This document shows, one piece after another, positions 1 through 10,509 of a stretch of 64,000 nucleotides of DNA (within the stretch, counting starts at the first letter, position 1; every line of letters starts with the position of its first letter). Source of the stretch: an uncultured Rhodobacterales bacterium (GTDB lineage Bacteria > Pseudomonadota > Alphaproteobacteria > Rhodobacterales > Rhodobacteraceae); assembly GCA_903845215.1 (NCBI GenBank), contig CAIMWI010000029.1, positions 1 to 64,000 of the forward strand. The letters are read 5' to 3'. Below the pieces are notes generated by a model that saw only the letters and a program-made list of their open reading frames with translations, did not search any database and was not told where the DNA came from. The position numbers and the translations under genes are program-made.

Positions 1-2717
1 ACGCCGCCTTGGGCCGCACCGAACTGGTTTGGCTGGAAACCGATCTGGACGATTTCATCCGCATGCAGCGCCAAGTGATCGAACTGGTCCGCACCCTTGG
101 CGGCCACGAGGTCGAAGGCTGGCCCGTCCCCGAATGGTTCCCCCGCCGCCCGCATCCCGACCATAACGACCCCCACGCGATCTGCTCCCCCGTGCTAGAT
201 CTGGCCGAGGCGGCGTTTCACAGGCTGGACTGGCCCACCGAAACCCAAAGCTATCTGGCGCGCATGACGGCCACGGCGGAAAGCCAATCTGTCTGGAAAC
301 TCCCCCAATCCTTGGCGGCCCCGCAGCCCCTGCCCGATGCTTCCCGCGCCTCTGTCATCGCCGCACGCGATCACCTGCGCGCGGGCCTGCGCGCCTTGCA
401 AACGCGCTTTCCGCAAGAAGGTTCTATCGCGCTGACAGGCCATGCCCATATCGACTTGGCATGGCTTTGGCCCATGGTGGAAACCCGCCGCAAAGGCGTG
501 CGCACTTTTCATACCGTCGCCCAACTGGCCGAAACTTTCCCCGAGTTCCGCTTTAACCATTCAACCCCGCAGCTTTACGAGTTTGTCGGCCAAGATGACC
601 CCGCCTTGCTTTCCACGATCAAAGCCAAAGTCGCCCAAGGCCAGTGGGAGCCTTTGGGCGGCATGTGGGTGGAACCCGACACCAACATGCCCTGCGGCGA
701 ATCGCTGATCCGGCAACTGGTCTACGGCATCGGCTACTTTGACCGCCAGTTTGGCACCGACAAACGCTCGACCGTGTGCTGGCTGCCGGATACCTTTGGC
801 TTTTCCCCCGTCATCCCCCAACTTCTGCGCGGTGCGGGGATGAGTGCGGTGTTTACCATCAAATCGAACTGGTCCGAAAAGAACCGCCTGCCGCATGATC
901 TGTTCACCTGGCGCGGCTTGGATGGGTCAGAGGTGACGATGCACACCTTTGAAAACCCCTCTAACGGCTACAACGCCGAACTGGGGCCGCGCGCGACATT
1001 GGGCACTTGGGCCAATTACCAAGACCGCGCGATCATCGGCGAATCGCTTTTGTGCTATGGGCGCGGCGATGGCGGCGGTGGCCCGACCGAGGAAGACATC
1101 CTGCGCACCCGCCAATTGGCCGATTTCCCGCTGGTGCCCAAGATGCGCCATGTCAATGTCACCGAATGGTTCCAAAGCATCACCGCACGCGCCAGCGCCC
1201 CCTTGCCCAAATGGGTGGGCGAGATTTATCTGGAATACCACCGCGGCACGCTGACAACCCAAGGCCGCACGAAATACCTGCACCGCCGCGCCGAACGCGC
1301 CCTGATCGGGGCCGAGGTTTTGGGCGCTATGGTCGCCCTGCGCGGCGGGGCCCTTCCCGCCCCCGTGACACAGGCGTGGCAAGTGCTGCTGCGCAACGAA
1401 TTCCACGACATTCTGCCCGGCTCGTCGATTGGCGAGGTTTATGCGGTGGCCGAAGCAGAACTTGCCGGCGTCATAGCCCAAGGCAAGGCCCAACAGGCCA
1501 CGGCCCTTGGCACCTTGGCCGCAGGCATGGCGGGGGCGACAGCGGGGGTCGTCGTCGTTAACCCAGACCTGCAACCGCGACCGTTGCGCCTAACCTCAAC
1601 CGAACCGCTGCCCGGGGGGCAAGCGGTGGCGGAGGGTTTTGTGCTTTCGGCGCCCGAAACTGTCGCTGGCCTGTCGGTGACGGCGCGCGCAAATCTGGCC
1701 GAAGCGGGGCCTTTGACGGTGTCCCAAACGGGGCTGGAAAACGCCTTTGTCAAAGTCGCGCTCAATGCCGATGGCACCCTGTCTAGCGTGATCGACAAAC
1801 GCACAGGGCGAGAATGTTTGGCGGGGCGGGGCAACCAGATCTGGGCCTATGTCGACAAGCCGCGCTTCTTTGACGCGTGGGATATCGAAGAAGATTACAC
1901 CGCCTCTGGCCGCGAAATCATGGCGGACAGCATCGAGATCACCGAAACCGGCCCCCACCGCGCCGCTTTGCGCATCACGCGGCACTTCGGGGCCAGCACC
2001 ATCGTGCAATACCTGCGGCTTTGGGCGAACTCTCCCCGGGTGGAGTTTCAGACCGACCTTGATTGGCACGACCGGCGTGTGCTTTTGAAGACCCGCTTCC
2101 CCTTGGCCGTGCAAGCCGACCACGCCCTGTTCGAATGCGCCTGCGGAGTGATCGCGCGGCCCACCCATCGCAACACGCCGTGGGATGAAACCAAATACGA
2201 AGTCGCCGCCCACCGCTTTGCTTTGATGGCAGAGCGCGGCTTTGGCGTGGCCCTTTTGAACGATGGCAAATACGGCCACCACGCTTTGGGCAACGAATTG
2301 GGCATCAGCCTGCTGCGCGCGCCGATCTTCCCCGACTTCTTGGCAGATGAAGGCGAACAATCGTTCACTTACGCGCTGTTGCCTTTTTCTGGCGACTGGC
2401 TGGAGGGCGGCGTTCTGGCCGAAGCGCAGGATTTGAACCAACCTTTGCTGGTGCAAACAGCGCCTGTGACCGAAGGCGCGTGGCAAGCGATTGCCACAGA
2501 TCCCGCGCTGGCCCTATCAGCCCTAAAGCCCGCCGAAGATGGCCAAGGCTTGGTCTTGCGCCTGTACGAACCCGCAGGCGGCACCGCCACCCCGAACCTG
2601 CGCCTGCCCGCCGGATGGCATCAGGGCGATGCGGTGAACCTGTTGGAAGAGCCCAGCGCCGAGGCAGGGGCCATGGGGCCTTTTGCCATCCGCTCGGTCA
2701 AACTGCTGCGCGACTGA
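1..2717 (+). CDS. Alpha-mannosidase, GH38 family; 5' end probably outside window
   Basis: ORF 9..2717 reads open to the window edge; GH38-like motifs (GHAHIDLAWLWPMVETRRK, WLPDTFGFSPVIPQLLRGAG, FHDILPGSSIGEVYA). The TTG at 9 is probably not the true start. Confidence 0.85.
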   Translation, partial: AALGRTELVWLETDLDDFIRMQRQVIELVRTLGGHEVEGWPVPEWFPRRPHPDHNDPHAICSPVLDLAEAAFHRLDWPTETQSYLARMTATAESQSVWKLPQSLAAPQPLPDASRASVIAARDHLRAGLRALQTRFPQEGSIALTGHAHIDLAWLWPMVETRRKGVRTFHTVAQLAETFPEFRFNHSTPQLYEFVGQDDPALLSTIKAKVAQGQWEPLGGMWVEPDTNMPCGESLIRQLVYGIGYFDRQFGTDKRSTVCWLPDTFGFSPVIPQLLRGAGMSAVFTIKSNWSEKNRLPHDLFTWRGLDGSEVTMHTFENPSNGYNAELGPRATLGTWANYQDRAIIGESLLCYGRGDGGGGPTEEDILRTRQLADFPLVPKMRHVNVTEWFQSITARASAPLPKWVGEIYLEYHRGTLTTQGRTKYLHRRAERALIGAEVLGAMVALRGGALPAPVTQAWQVLLRNEFHDILPGSSIGEVYAVAEAELAGVIAQGKAQQATALGTLAAGMAGATAGVVVVNPDLQPRPLRLTSTEPLPGGQAVAEGFVLSAPETVAGLSVTARANLAEAGPLTVSQTGLENAFVKVALNADGTLSSVIDKRTGRECLAGRGNQIWAYVDKPRFFDAWDIEEDYTASGREIMADSIEITETGPHRAALRITRHFGASTIVQYLRLWANSPRVEFQTDLDWHDRRVLLKTRFPLAVQADHALFECACGVIARPTHRNTPWDETKYEVAAHRFALMAERGFGVALLNDGKYGHHALGNELGISLLRAPIFPDFLADEGEQSFTYALLPFSGDWLEGGVLAEAQDLNQPLLVQTAPVTEGAWQAIATDPALALSALKPAEDGQGLVLRLYEPAGGTATPNLRLPAGWHQGDAVNLLEEPSAEAGAMGPFAIRSVKLLRD

Positions 2718-2736
2718 ACGCCGTAAAGGAAAAACC

Positions 2737-3795
2737 ATGCGGATCGAAGATCTTGAAACCCCCGCCGTTTTGATCGACCTTGATCTGGTCGAGGCGAATA
2801 TCACCCGCGCACAGGCCCAGTTCGACCAACTTGGCAAAGGCTTTCGCCCGCATATCAAAACCCACAAGATCCCTTACCTTGCCCGTTTGCAGATGAAGGC
2901 GGGGGCCATCGGCATTGCGTGCCAGAAAATCTCGGAAGCCGAGGTGTTCGCCGCCGAAGGATTTGACGACATCTTGCTGTGTTTCAACCTGCTTTCCCCC
3001 GCCAAAATCGCCCGCGCCCGCGTGCTGGCAGAGGCGGGGCAATTATCGACGGTGGCCGATAATGCTGAAACGATTGCCGCCTTGGCGCAGGGTATGGCGG
3101 GTGCGCCCACGCCTTTGCGCGTGCTGATCGAATGCGACACCGGCATGGGCCGCTGCGGGGTGCAAAGCCCAACCGAGGCCTTGGAATTGGCGCGGTTGGT
3201 CGCAGGGTCGCAGGGGTTGGTGTTTGGCGGGCTGATGACCTACCCCAAACCCGATGCCGAGGCAGAGGTGGAAGCCTTTCTTTCAGCCGCCCGCGATCTG
3301 ATCTTGGCCGATCTGGGCAGCTGTCCCATCATCTCTAGCGGTGGCACGCCGTCTATGGCGCAGGCGGCCCTTGCGCCGTCGATCACCGAATACCGCGCCG
3401 GAACGTATATCTACAACGATCGCTCGCTGGTGGAACGCGGCGCATGCCAGATTGGCGATTGCGCTTTGACCGTGCTGGCCACCGTGGTCAGCCGCCCCAC
3501 CGCTGAGCGCGCCGTGCTGGATGCGGGGTCAAAAACCCTCAGCTCTGATCTGTTCGGCTTGCAAGGCTATGGGATGATCTTGGAACATCCCCAAGCCACG
3601 ATCACCGGCCTTAGCGAAGAGCACGGCAACGTCACCCTGCACGGCACCGCCCCCCGCCCCAAGGTGGGCGACAAGGTGCGCGTTGTGCCGAACCATTCCT
3701 GTGTCGTCAGCAACCTCACCGACCGCGTGGTGTTTCACCGTGGCGGAGAGGTGCTGCGCCATGAAGACGTCGCGGCAAGGGGCTGTGTTGTTTAA
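2737..3795 (+). CDS. D-threonine aldolase / D-serine dehydratase-like PLP enzyme (alanine racemase N-terminal fold)
   Basis: MRIEDLETPAVLIDLDLVEANI...RPHIKTHK (PLP lysine region), GGTPSM, C-terminal PNHSCVVSNL metal-binding motif. Confidence 0.85.
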   Translation: MRIEDLETPAVLIDLDLVEANITRAQAQFDQLGKGFRPHIKTHKIPYLARLQMKAGAIGIACQKISEAEVFAAEGFDDILLCFNLLSPAKIARARVLAEAGQLSTVADNAETIAALAQGMAGAPTPLRVLIECDTGMGRCGVQSPTEALELARLVAGSQGLVFGGLMTYPKPDAEAEVEAFLSAARDLILADLGSCPIISSGGTPSMAQAALAPSITEYRAGTYIYNDRSLVERGACQIGDCALTVLATVVSRPTAERAVLDAGSKTLSSDLFGLQGYGMILEHPQATITGLSEEHGNVTLHGTAPRPKVGDKVRVVPNHSCVVSNLTDRVVFHRGGEVLRHEDVAARGCVV

Positions 3796-3828
3796 ATCTC
3801 GCCCCTGCAGCGCAAAGGATCCCCTGTC

Positions 3829-4752
3829 ATGACGCTGGTCTACGCCCACGACACAGCCACCCGCCACGCCCCACCCGAGGGGCATCCCGAACGGGTGGAC
3901 CGTCTGGCCGCCGTTGAACGCGGCTTGGCGGGCCTTGCGCTGACCCGCCGCACGGCCCCAATTGCGGCGCAGGCCGATTTGCTGCGCTGCCATCCGCAAT
4001 CGCATATCGACCGCATCCGCTTGGCCGAACCCGCCAGCGGAACTGTTCAGCTAGACCCCGATACATGGATGTCACCCGGTTCTTACGAAGCCGCCCTGCG
4101 TGCCGTGGGCGGGGCCTGTGCCGCCGTGGATGCCGTGCTTGAAGGGCAGGACAAAACCGCCTTCGTGATCGCCCGCCCACCCGGCCACCATGCCGAAAGT
4201 GCCACACCAATGGGCTTTTGCCTGTTCGGCACCGTGGCAATCGCTGCGAAACATGCGCTTGATCATCACGGGCTGGCACGGGTGGCGGTGGTGGATTTTG
4301 ACGTGCACCACGGCAACGGCACGCAAGACCTGCTTTGGAACGAACCCCGCGCCTTTTTGGCGACCAGCCAGCAAATGCCGCTTTGGCCGGGCACGGGCGA
4401 TGCGTCGGAAACAGGCGCTTATGGCCAGATCTTGAACCTGCCCCTTCCCCCCGAAAGTGACGGCGCAACGATGCGCAAAGCTTACGAGGCGCAGGTTTTT
4501 CCCGCGCTTGCGGCATGGAAGCCTGAATTGATCCTGATCAGCGCAGGGTTTGATGCCCATGCCGATGACCCCTTGGCCAATCTGAACTGGCAAGCGGATG
4601 ACTACGGTTGGCTAACCCACCGCCTGTGCGATCTTGCCGCCGCCCATGCCCAAGGGCGGGTGGTATCCTGTCTGGAAGGCGGCTATGATCTGGGGGCGCT
4701 GCAGGCCTCGGTCGCAGCGCATGTGTCTGTCTTGATGGAGCGCAGCCTTTGA
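3829..4752 (+). CDS. Histone deacetylase-like / acetoin utilization family deacetylase
   Basis: YAHDTATRHAPPEGHPERVDRL, RPPGHHAE, DFDVHHGNGTQ, ISAGFDAHADDP, GGYD motifs. Confidence 0.9.
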   Translation: MTLVYAHDTATRHAPPEGHPERVDRLAAVERGLAGLALTRRTAPIAAQADLLRCHPQSHIDRIRLAEPASGTVQLDPDTWMSPGSYEAALRAVGGACAAVDAVLEGQDKTAFVIARPPGHHAESATPMGFCLFGTVAIAAKHALDHHGLARVAVVDFDVHHGNGTQDLLWNEPRAFLATSQQMPLWPGTGDASETGAYGQILNLPLPPESDGATMRKAYEAQVFPALAAWKPELILISAGFDAHADDPLANLNWQADDYGWLTHRLCDLAAAHAQGRVVSCLEGGYDLGALQASVAAHVSVLMERSL

Positions 4753-4988
4753 CCGATAAACCCGTCACCGACCTGTCCTTTGAAGAGGCCATGGCCGAGC
4801 TTGAAAAAGTCGTCACCCAGCTAGAGCGGGGCGATGTGGCCTTGGAACAATCTATCAGCCTGTACGAACGCGGTGCCGCCCTAAAGGCGCTGTGTGCAGG
4901 CAAGCTGAAGGAAGCCGAAGAAAAAGTAGACCTGATCCGCGCCAGCGAAGGCAAGGCCGTGGGCGTCACCCCGGTGGAGGGGATGTGA
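4749..4988 (+). CDS. xseB: Exodeoxyribonuclease VII small subunit
   Basis: SFEEAMAELEKVVTQLERGDVALEQSISLYERG; overlaps both neighbours by a few nt; classical xseB-ispA-dxs order. Confidence 0.93.
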   Translation: MTDKPVTDLSFEEAMAELEKVVTQLERGDVALEQSISLYERGAALKALCAGKLKEAEEKVDLIRASEGKAVGVTPVEGM

Positions 4989-5854
4989 CCTTTCCCGCCC
5001 GCCTTCTGGCCGACGCCGCAGCCATTCAAGAGCATCTGACAGCTGTTCTTTCCACCAAGGGCAGCCAGCCCGTCCATGATGCCATGCGCTATGCCCTTAC
5101 AGGCGGCAAAGGCCTGCGCGGCTTTTTGGTGCTGGAAAGCGCGCGCCTCTACGACATTCCGGCGCAAAATGCCTTAAGTGCCGCCGCGGCCATCGAGGCG
5201 ATACATGCTTATTCCCTGATCCACGACGATCTACCCTGCATGGACGATGACGACCTGCGCCGTGGCCAACCCACCGTGCACCGCAAATGGGACGAGGCGG
5301 TGGCCGTGCTGGCGGGCGATGCGCTGCAAACCTTGGCCTTTGAACTGCTGTGCGATCCGGCCCTTGGGTCGGAAAAGGTGCGCTTGGGTTTGGTGCTGGG
5401 CTTGGCAAAAGCCTCGGGTGCTGAAGGGATGGTCTTGGGGCAGGCGCTGGATATGGCGGCGGAAACGGCGGCTGTGCCTTTGACGCTGGAACAGATCATC
5501 GCGTTGCAAGCGGGCAAAACCGGCGCGCTGATCCGCTTTGCCGCCCAAGCGGGCGCTGTGATGGCGCAGGCCGATACGGCGGCCCTTGACGGCTATGCGC
5601 AGGCTTTGGGCTTAGCCTTTCAGATTGCCGACGATATCTTGGATGTGCAGGGTGATCCGGCCAAGGCGGGCAAGCGGCTGGGCAAAGATCAAGCGGCAGG
5701 CAAGGCCACATTCGTGTCTTTGCTGGGGCTTGACGGGGCCAAGGCCCGCGCCGCCGACCTGATTGCACAGGCCGAAACCTGCCTTGCCCCCTATGGGGCC
5801 AAAGCCGCGACCCTGATCGACGCGGCACGTTTTGTGATTGTCCGGGAAAGTTAA
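4985..5854 (+). CDS. ispA: Polyprenyl (farnesyl/geranyl) diphosphate synthase
   Basis: DDLPCMDDDDLRRG and DDILD aspartate-rich motifs; GTG start at 4985 overlaps the xseB stop. Confidence 0.92.
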   Translation: MTFPARLLADAAAIQEHLTAVLSTKGSQPVHDAMRYALTGGKGLRGFLVLESARLYDIPAQNALSAAAAIEAIHAYSLIHDDLPCMDDDDLRRGQPTVHRKWDEAVAVLAGDALQTLAFELLCDPALGSEKVRLGLVLGLAKASGAEGMVLGQALDMAAETAAVPLTLEQIIALQAGKTGALIRFAAQAGAVMAQADTAALDGYAQALGLAFQIADDILDVQGDPAKAGKRLGKDQAAGKATFVSLLGLDGAKARAADLIAQAETCLAPYGAKAATLIDAARFVIVRES

Positions 5855-5860
5855 GCACCC

Positions 5861-7774
5861 ATGACCAGCCGCCCCGCCACCCCCACCCTTGATCGGGTGC
5901 ACCTGCCCGCTGACATGAAAGCCCTGACTGACCGCGAGTTGAAGCTTTTGGCCGACGAGCTGCGGGCCGAGACGATCTCGGCCGTGTCCGTCACAGGCGG
6001 GCATTTGGGCGCGGGTTTGGGCGTGGTGGAACTGACCGTGGCGCTACACGCCGTCTTTGATGCGCCTCGCGACAAGCTGATCTGGGATGTGGGCCATCAG
6101 TGCTATCCGCACAAAATCTTGACCGGACGGCGTGACCGTATCCGCACGCTGCGCAGCGAAGGCGGCCTGTCCGGTTTCACCAAGCGCAGCGAATCGCCCT
6201 TTGATCCGTTCGGCGCGGCACATTCCTCAACCTCGATCTCGGCGGCGTTGGGGTTTGCCATGGCGGCAGAGCTGGGCGGTGATCCGGGCGATGCGATTGC
6301 GGTGATCGGCGACGGGTCCATGTCAGCCGGCATGGCGTTTGAGGCGATGAACAACGCAGGCCACTTAAAAAAGCGGCTTTTCGTGATCTTGAACGACAAC
6401 GAAATGTCAATCGCGCCGCCGGTGGGGGCGCTGTCAACCTATCTGTCTCGGCTATACGCAGGCGCACCCTTTCAAGAAATCAAACAGGCCGCCAAGGGCA
6501 TGGTCAGCCTGCTGCCCGAACCCTTCCAAGAAGGCGCACGCCGCGCCAAAGAGCTGCTTAAGGGCATCACCGTTGGTGGCACGCTGTTCGAAGAACTGGG
6601 CTTTTCCTATATCGGCCCGATTGATGGCCACGACCTGGACCAGCTTTTGCCGGTGCTGCGCACTGTCAAAGCCCGCGCCACGGGGCCAACGCTGATCCAT
6701 GTCATCACCAAAAAGGGCAAAGGCTATGCCCCCGCCGAACAGGCCGCCGACAAGGGCCACGCCCGCGCCAAGTTTGATGTGCTGACGGGCGAGCAGAAAA
6801 AGGCCGCCTCTAATGCGCCGTCTTACACCAAGGTCTTCGCCCAAGCCCTGCTGCGCGCCGCCGAGGACGACAGCAAGATCGTCGCCGTCACTGCCGCCAT
6901 GCCCGATGGCACGGGGCTTGATCTGATGGCAGGGCGTTTTCCCAAGCGCGTGTTTGACGTGGGCATTGCCGAACAACACGCCGTCACCTTTGCCGCAGGC
7001 CTTGCGGCGGGGGGGATGAAACCGTTCTGCGCGATCTATTCCACCTTCTTGCAGCGCGGCTATGATCAGGTGGTGCATGATGTGGCGATCCAACGCCTGC
7101 CCGTGCGCTTTGCGATTGACCGCGCGGGGCTGGTGGGGGCCGATGGCGCCACCCATGCCGGGGCGTTTGACGTGGCCTTTATGGCCAACCTGCCCGGCAT
7201 GGTGGTGATGGCCGCCGCGGATGAAGCCGAACTTGTCCACATGGTCGCCACCGCCGCCGCCCATAACGAAGGCCCCATCGCTTTTCGTTATCCACGCGGC
7301 GATGGCGTGGGGGTGGAGATGCCCGCCAAGGGCGTGCCACTGGAAATCGGCAAAGGCCGCGTGATCCGGCAGGGCGCGCGGGTGGCGATCTTGTCCTTTG
7401 GCACCCACTTGGCCGAGGTGCTGCAAGCCGCCGAACTGCTGGCCGTGCGCGGCCTGCCCCCCACAGTCGCCGACGCCCGCTTTGCCAAACCTTTGGACCG
7501 TGACCTAATCCTTGATCTGGCGCGCACCCACGAGGCGCTGATCACGATTGAAGAGGGGTCGATTGGCGGCTTTGCCTCTCACGTCGCACACTTGCTTGCA
7601 GAAGAGGGCGTCTTTGACACAGGCCTGAAATTCCGCAGCATGGTCTTGCCCGACACGTTCATCGACCACGCCTCGCCCGAAGCGATGTACCGCACCGCAG
7701 GCATGGACGCCGCGCAGATCGAGGCCAAGGTGCTAGAAACGCTGGGCGTGGCGGTGGTGGGGAGACGGGCTTAA
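5861..7774 (+). CDS. dxs: 1-deoxy-D-xylulose-5-phosphate synthase
   Basis: 637 aa; [66 protein letters not shown]. Confidence 0.97.
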   Translation: MTSRPATPTLDRVHLPADMKALTDRELKLLADELRAETISAVSVTGGHLGAGLGVVELTVALHAVFDAPRDKLIWDVGHQCYPHKILTGRRDRIRTLRSEGGLSGFTKRSESPFDPFGAAHSSTSISAALGFAMAAELGGDPGDAIAVIGDGSMSAGMAFEAMNNAGHLKKRLFVILNDNEMSIAPPVGALSTYLSRLYAGAPFQEIKQAAKGMVSLLPEPFQEGARRAKELLKGITVGGTLFEELGFSYIGPIDGHDLDQLLPVLRTVKARATGPTLIHVITKKGKGYAPAEQAADKGHARAKFDVLTGEQKKAASNAPSYTKVFAQALLRAAEDDSKIVAVTAAMPDGTGLDLMAGRFPKRVFDVGIAEQHAVTFAAGLAAGGMKPFCAIYSTFLQRGYDQVVHDVAIQRLPVRFAIDRAGLVGADGATHAGAFDVAFMANLPGMVVMAAADEAELVHMVATAAAHNEGPIAFRYPRGDGVGVEMPAKGVPLEIGKGRVIRQGARVAILSFGTHLAEVLQAAELLAVRGLPPTVADARFAKPLDRDLILDLARTHEALITIEEGSIGGFASHVAHLLAEEGVFDTGLKFRSMVLPDTFIDHASPEAMYRTAGMDAAQIEAKVLETLGVAVVGRRA

Positions 7775-7783
7775 AAAGCGAAA

Positions 7784-7813
7784 CCCCGCGAGAACCTTTC
7801 GGCTGTCGCGGGG
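7784..7813 (+). terminator. Stem-loop downstream of dxs (possible terminator)
   Basis: ccccgcga-N14-tcgcgggg perfect 8-bp stem just after the dxs stop; no clear T-tract. Confidence 0.45.
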
Positions 7814-7945
7814 ATCTGTCTGATTTGAGGACTTGCCGTTACCCTCGACGACCAATTCGATACACGCAAACTCAAAAGTTGTCAACTAAGTTCATTTGTG
7901 GTTGGCTCATCCAAGCTTATCATTAGTGTCGCGTTTGTTAAAAAA

Positions 7946-8572
7946 ATGTCGCTTGCCCTAGAAGAAATCATTTCAGCGCAAAGACTTGGCCCCTATAGGA
8001 AGGCGGCGGGCCAAAACTTGGACCGCGCTTTGAAGCTTTATGCTTGGAACTTGAACATAGGCGCAGCGTTCCTGCCGCTGTTCTGTGCGGTGGAAGTCAG
8101 CCTACGAAACTTAACCGTCAAGCGCCTGACCGAAGTATATGCCGAAACGTGGTGGAAAGCCGTTGCTTTGCTTGGCCTCTTGGAAAAAGAGGGCGGGTCG
8201 ATCGTTAGAAAGGCCGAGAAAACGATCAGGCAAAAGAACCAAGACCCCGACAGTGGGCGCATGACAGCAGAACTTGGCTTTGGGTTTTGGGAAAACATGC
8301 TCTTGGAAAAATACACGCCAGACCTGTGGGCCAGCCTCCACATCAGCTTTCCATACTTACCACCCGGTGTTGACCAAACCGCTCTGAAAACAAAATGTCG
8401 AAAAGTCAGAGAGTTGCGTAACAGGATCGCGCATCACGAGCCGATCTTTCATCGCAACCTTTCGCAAGACTACGCAAACTGTCTGGAATTGATACGGTGG
8501 CTTAGCCCTGCCAAGGCCGAATGGGTCAGACCACATTGTGCGGTGGCAAGCATGTTGCGTGCAAAGCCCTAA
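7946..8572 (+). CDS. Abi-like (Abi_2 / HEPN-type) protein
   Basis: ELRNRIAHHEPIF matches the conserved Abi-like R(N)xxxH HEPN-type motif; ATG 7946 gives MSLALEEIISAQRLGPYRKAAG. Confidence 0.75.
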   Translation: MSLALEEIISAQRLGPYRKAAGQNLDRALKLYAWNLNIGAAFLPLFCAVEVSLRNLTVKRLTEVYAETWWKAVALLGLLEKEGGSIVRKAEKTIRQKNQDPDSGRMTAELGFGFWENMLLEKYTPDLWASLHISFPYLPPGVDQTALKTKCRKVRELRNRIAHHEPIFHRNLSQDYANCLELIRWLSPAKAEWVRPHCAVASMLRAKP

Positions 8573-8614
8573 GCCCTTCCCCCTGCCCCTCTTTCAGCGC
8601 ATGTTACCCCAAAC

Positions 8615-9115
8615 TTGGGGGGCGCTTTGAACATTCGCTATGTCAGTTTGGCGGGGCGGGGGCAGACGGATGCCTGCATCACCGCTGCCGTGCGCCAGTT
8701 ACAGGCGGCGGGGGTGCGGTTGTGGGGGACGTTTGCCTTGGAAACCGACGATCCGTCTTGCGATATGTTGTTGCAGGTTTTGCCCGACGGGCCGGTGATC
8801 CGCATCAACCAAAACCTTGGCCAGCAGGCCAAAGGCTGCCGCTTGGATGGTGACGCGCTGGAAAACGCTGTGATGCAGGTGTCTTCGCGCGGCGCGGGGG
8901 CGCAGGTTCTGGTGGTAAACAAGTTTGGCAAGCTTGAAGCGGCAGGGCGCGGCTATGTGCCCTTGATCGTTCAGGCGCTGGACCTTGGCCTGCCGGTCTT
9001 GGTGGGTGTCAGCGCTTTGAACCTGCCCGACCTTTTGGCCTTTACCGGCGACATGGCGACCCAACTGCCCGAAGACCCTGCCGCGATTGCCAACTGGGCC
9101 TTAGCCAACGCCTAA
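8615..9115 (+). CDS. DUF2478 family protein
   Basis: IRYVSLAGRGQTDACITAAVRQLQAAGVRLWGTFALE...LVVNKFGKLEAAGRG, resembles DUF2478; the in-frame TTG at 8627 is an alternative start. Confidence 0.65.
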   Translation: MGGALNIRYVSLAGRGQTDACITAAVRQLQAAGVRLWGTFALETDDPSCDMLLQVLPDGPVIRINQNLGQQAKGCRLDGDALENAVMQVSSRGAGAQVLVVNKFGKLEAAGRGYVPLIVQALDLGLPVLVGVSALNLPDLLAFTGDMATQLPEDPAAIANWALANA

Positions 9116-9196
9116 TCCCAACGGCGCATTTTTCTGCTTGGAATTAAGCATGTCCAAGGTACAAGTGCGGCGAAGTACAATCGCAAAGGGACAGAT

Positions 9197-10480
9197 ATGG
9201 CACAGATCACCCCAGCCCCATCGGCGCAAAAGGTTGAAGCCTTGGTGGTCGGCGGCGGTCAGGCTGGTGTCGCCATGAGCGAGCATCTTTCACGCTGCGG
9301 CATTTCCCATCTGGTGCTGGAACGCGGGCGGATTGCGGAACGCTGGCGGTCGGAACGCTGGGATTCGCTGGTGGCCAATGGCCCGGCCTGGCACGACCGT
9401 TTTCCGGGGATGGAGTTTGCGGGCGCCCATCCCGATGCCTTTGTGGGCAAAGACGCGGTGGCCGATTACTTCGAAGCCTATGCGCAAAAGATCGCAGCAC
9501 CCATTCGGACCGGTGTAACCGTGACCAAGGCCAGCCGCCTTGAGGGTCAGGCGGGCTTTCGGGTGGAAACCTCTGCCGGAGCATTTGAGGCGGGCTATGT
9601 CGTGGCGGCCACGGGTGCCTTTCAGCTGCCCATTGTGCCCGATACTGTGCCGCACGACAGCGGGGTGATGCAGATACACTCCAGCGCCTATCGCAACCCT
9701 GCGCAACTGCCCAAGGGGGCGGTGCTGGTGGTGGGCGCAGGGTCGTCGGGCGCGCAGATTGCGGCTGAACTGCTGGAAGCGGGGCGCAGGGTTTACCTGT
9801 CGGTCGGCCCCCACGGCCGCCCACCGCGCAGCTACCGCGGGCGCGATTTTGTCTGGTGGCTGGGCGTTTTGAACAAATGGGATACCGAATACACCCCCGG
9901 ATCGGCCCATGTCACCATCGCTGTCAGCGGGGCTCATGGCGGGCAGACGGTGGATTTCCGCAAGTTGGCCGCCAAGGGCATGGTGCTTTTGGGCAAGGCA
10001 AACGGGTATGACGACGGCACGATGCGCTTTTCCCCCGACCTTGGCGCCACTATCGCCAAAGGCGATGCCGATTACCTTTCGGTGCTGCAAGAGGCTGACA
10101 CCTTTGTCTCTCGCACCGGCCTGAACTTGGCCCCCGAGCCTGAGGCGCATCTCATCGGGCCTGATCCAGATTGTTTGACCCACCCGATCTTGCAACTAAA
10201 CTTGCAACAGGCCGGGATCACCACGATCCTCTGGGCTACAGGCTTTGAACGCGATTATGACTGGCTGCAGGTCAACGCCTTTGACAGCGCGGGCCGCCCA
10301 AAGCACCAGCGCGGCGTTTCAGCGGAACCGGGCGTCTACTTCCTTGGCCTGCCCTACCAATCGCGGCGCGGTTCATCCTTCATCTGGGGTGTTTGGCATG
10401 ATGCCAAACATGTGGCAGACCATATCGCCAAACAACGCGCATATCTGGCCTATGACGGCGCAGGCCACCCGCCTGTTTGA
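9197..10480 (+). CDS. FAD/NAD(P)-binding flavin monooxygenase-like protein
   Basis: VVGGGQAGVAMSEHLSRCGISHLVLERGRIAERWRSERWDSL; second dinucleotide site VVGAGSSGAQIAAEL; ATGFERDYDWL. Confidence 0.85.
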   Translation: MAQITPAPSAQKVEALVVGGGQAGVAMSEHLSRCGISHLVLERGRIAERWRSERWDSLVANGPAWHDRFPGMEFAGAHPDAFVGKDAVADYFEAYAQKIAAPIRTGVTVTKASRLEGQAGFRVETSAGAFEAGYVVAATGAFQLPIVPDTVPHDSGVMQIHSSAYRNPAQLPKGAVLVVGAGSSGAQIAAELLEAGRRVYLSVGPHGRPPRSYRGRDFVWWLGVLNKWDTEYTPGSAHVTIAVSGAHGGQTVDFRKLAAKGMVLLGKANGYDDGTMRFSPDLGATIAKGDADYLSVLQEADTFVSRTGLNLAPEPEAHLIGPDPDCLTHPILQLNLQQAGITTILWATGFERDYDWLQVNAFDSAGRPKHQRGVSAEPGVYFLGLPYQSRRGSSFIWGVWHDAKHVADHIAKQRAYLAYDGAGHPPV

Positions 10481-10509
10481 CCCCTTCCCCGAAACCATTC
10501 GAGAGCAAT

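Noticed and set aside
1596-2486. 296-aa minus-strand ORF
   Set aside because: Antisense to the GH38 mannosidase; shadow ORF.
4892-4984. Upstream extension of ispA from ORF start 4892
   Set aside because: Extension is an out-of-frame reading of xseB; GTG at 4985 in the ATGTGA overlap gives the expected N-terminus.
6452-7426. 324-aa minus-strand ORF
   Set aside because: Entirely antisense to dxs; His/Gly/Arg-rich shadow translation typical of high-GC DNA, no recognisable motif.
9197-10480. Interpretation as trimethylamine monooxygenase (Tmm)
   Set aside because: N-terminus and motifs look more like CzcO/YUCCA-like flavoproteins than Tmm; specific substrate cannot be assigned from sequence alone.
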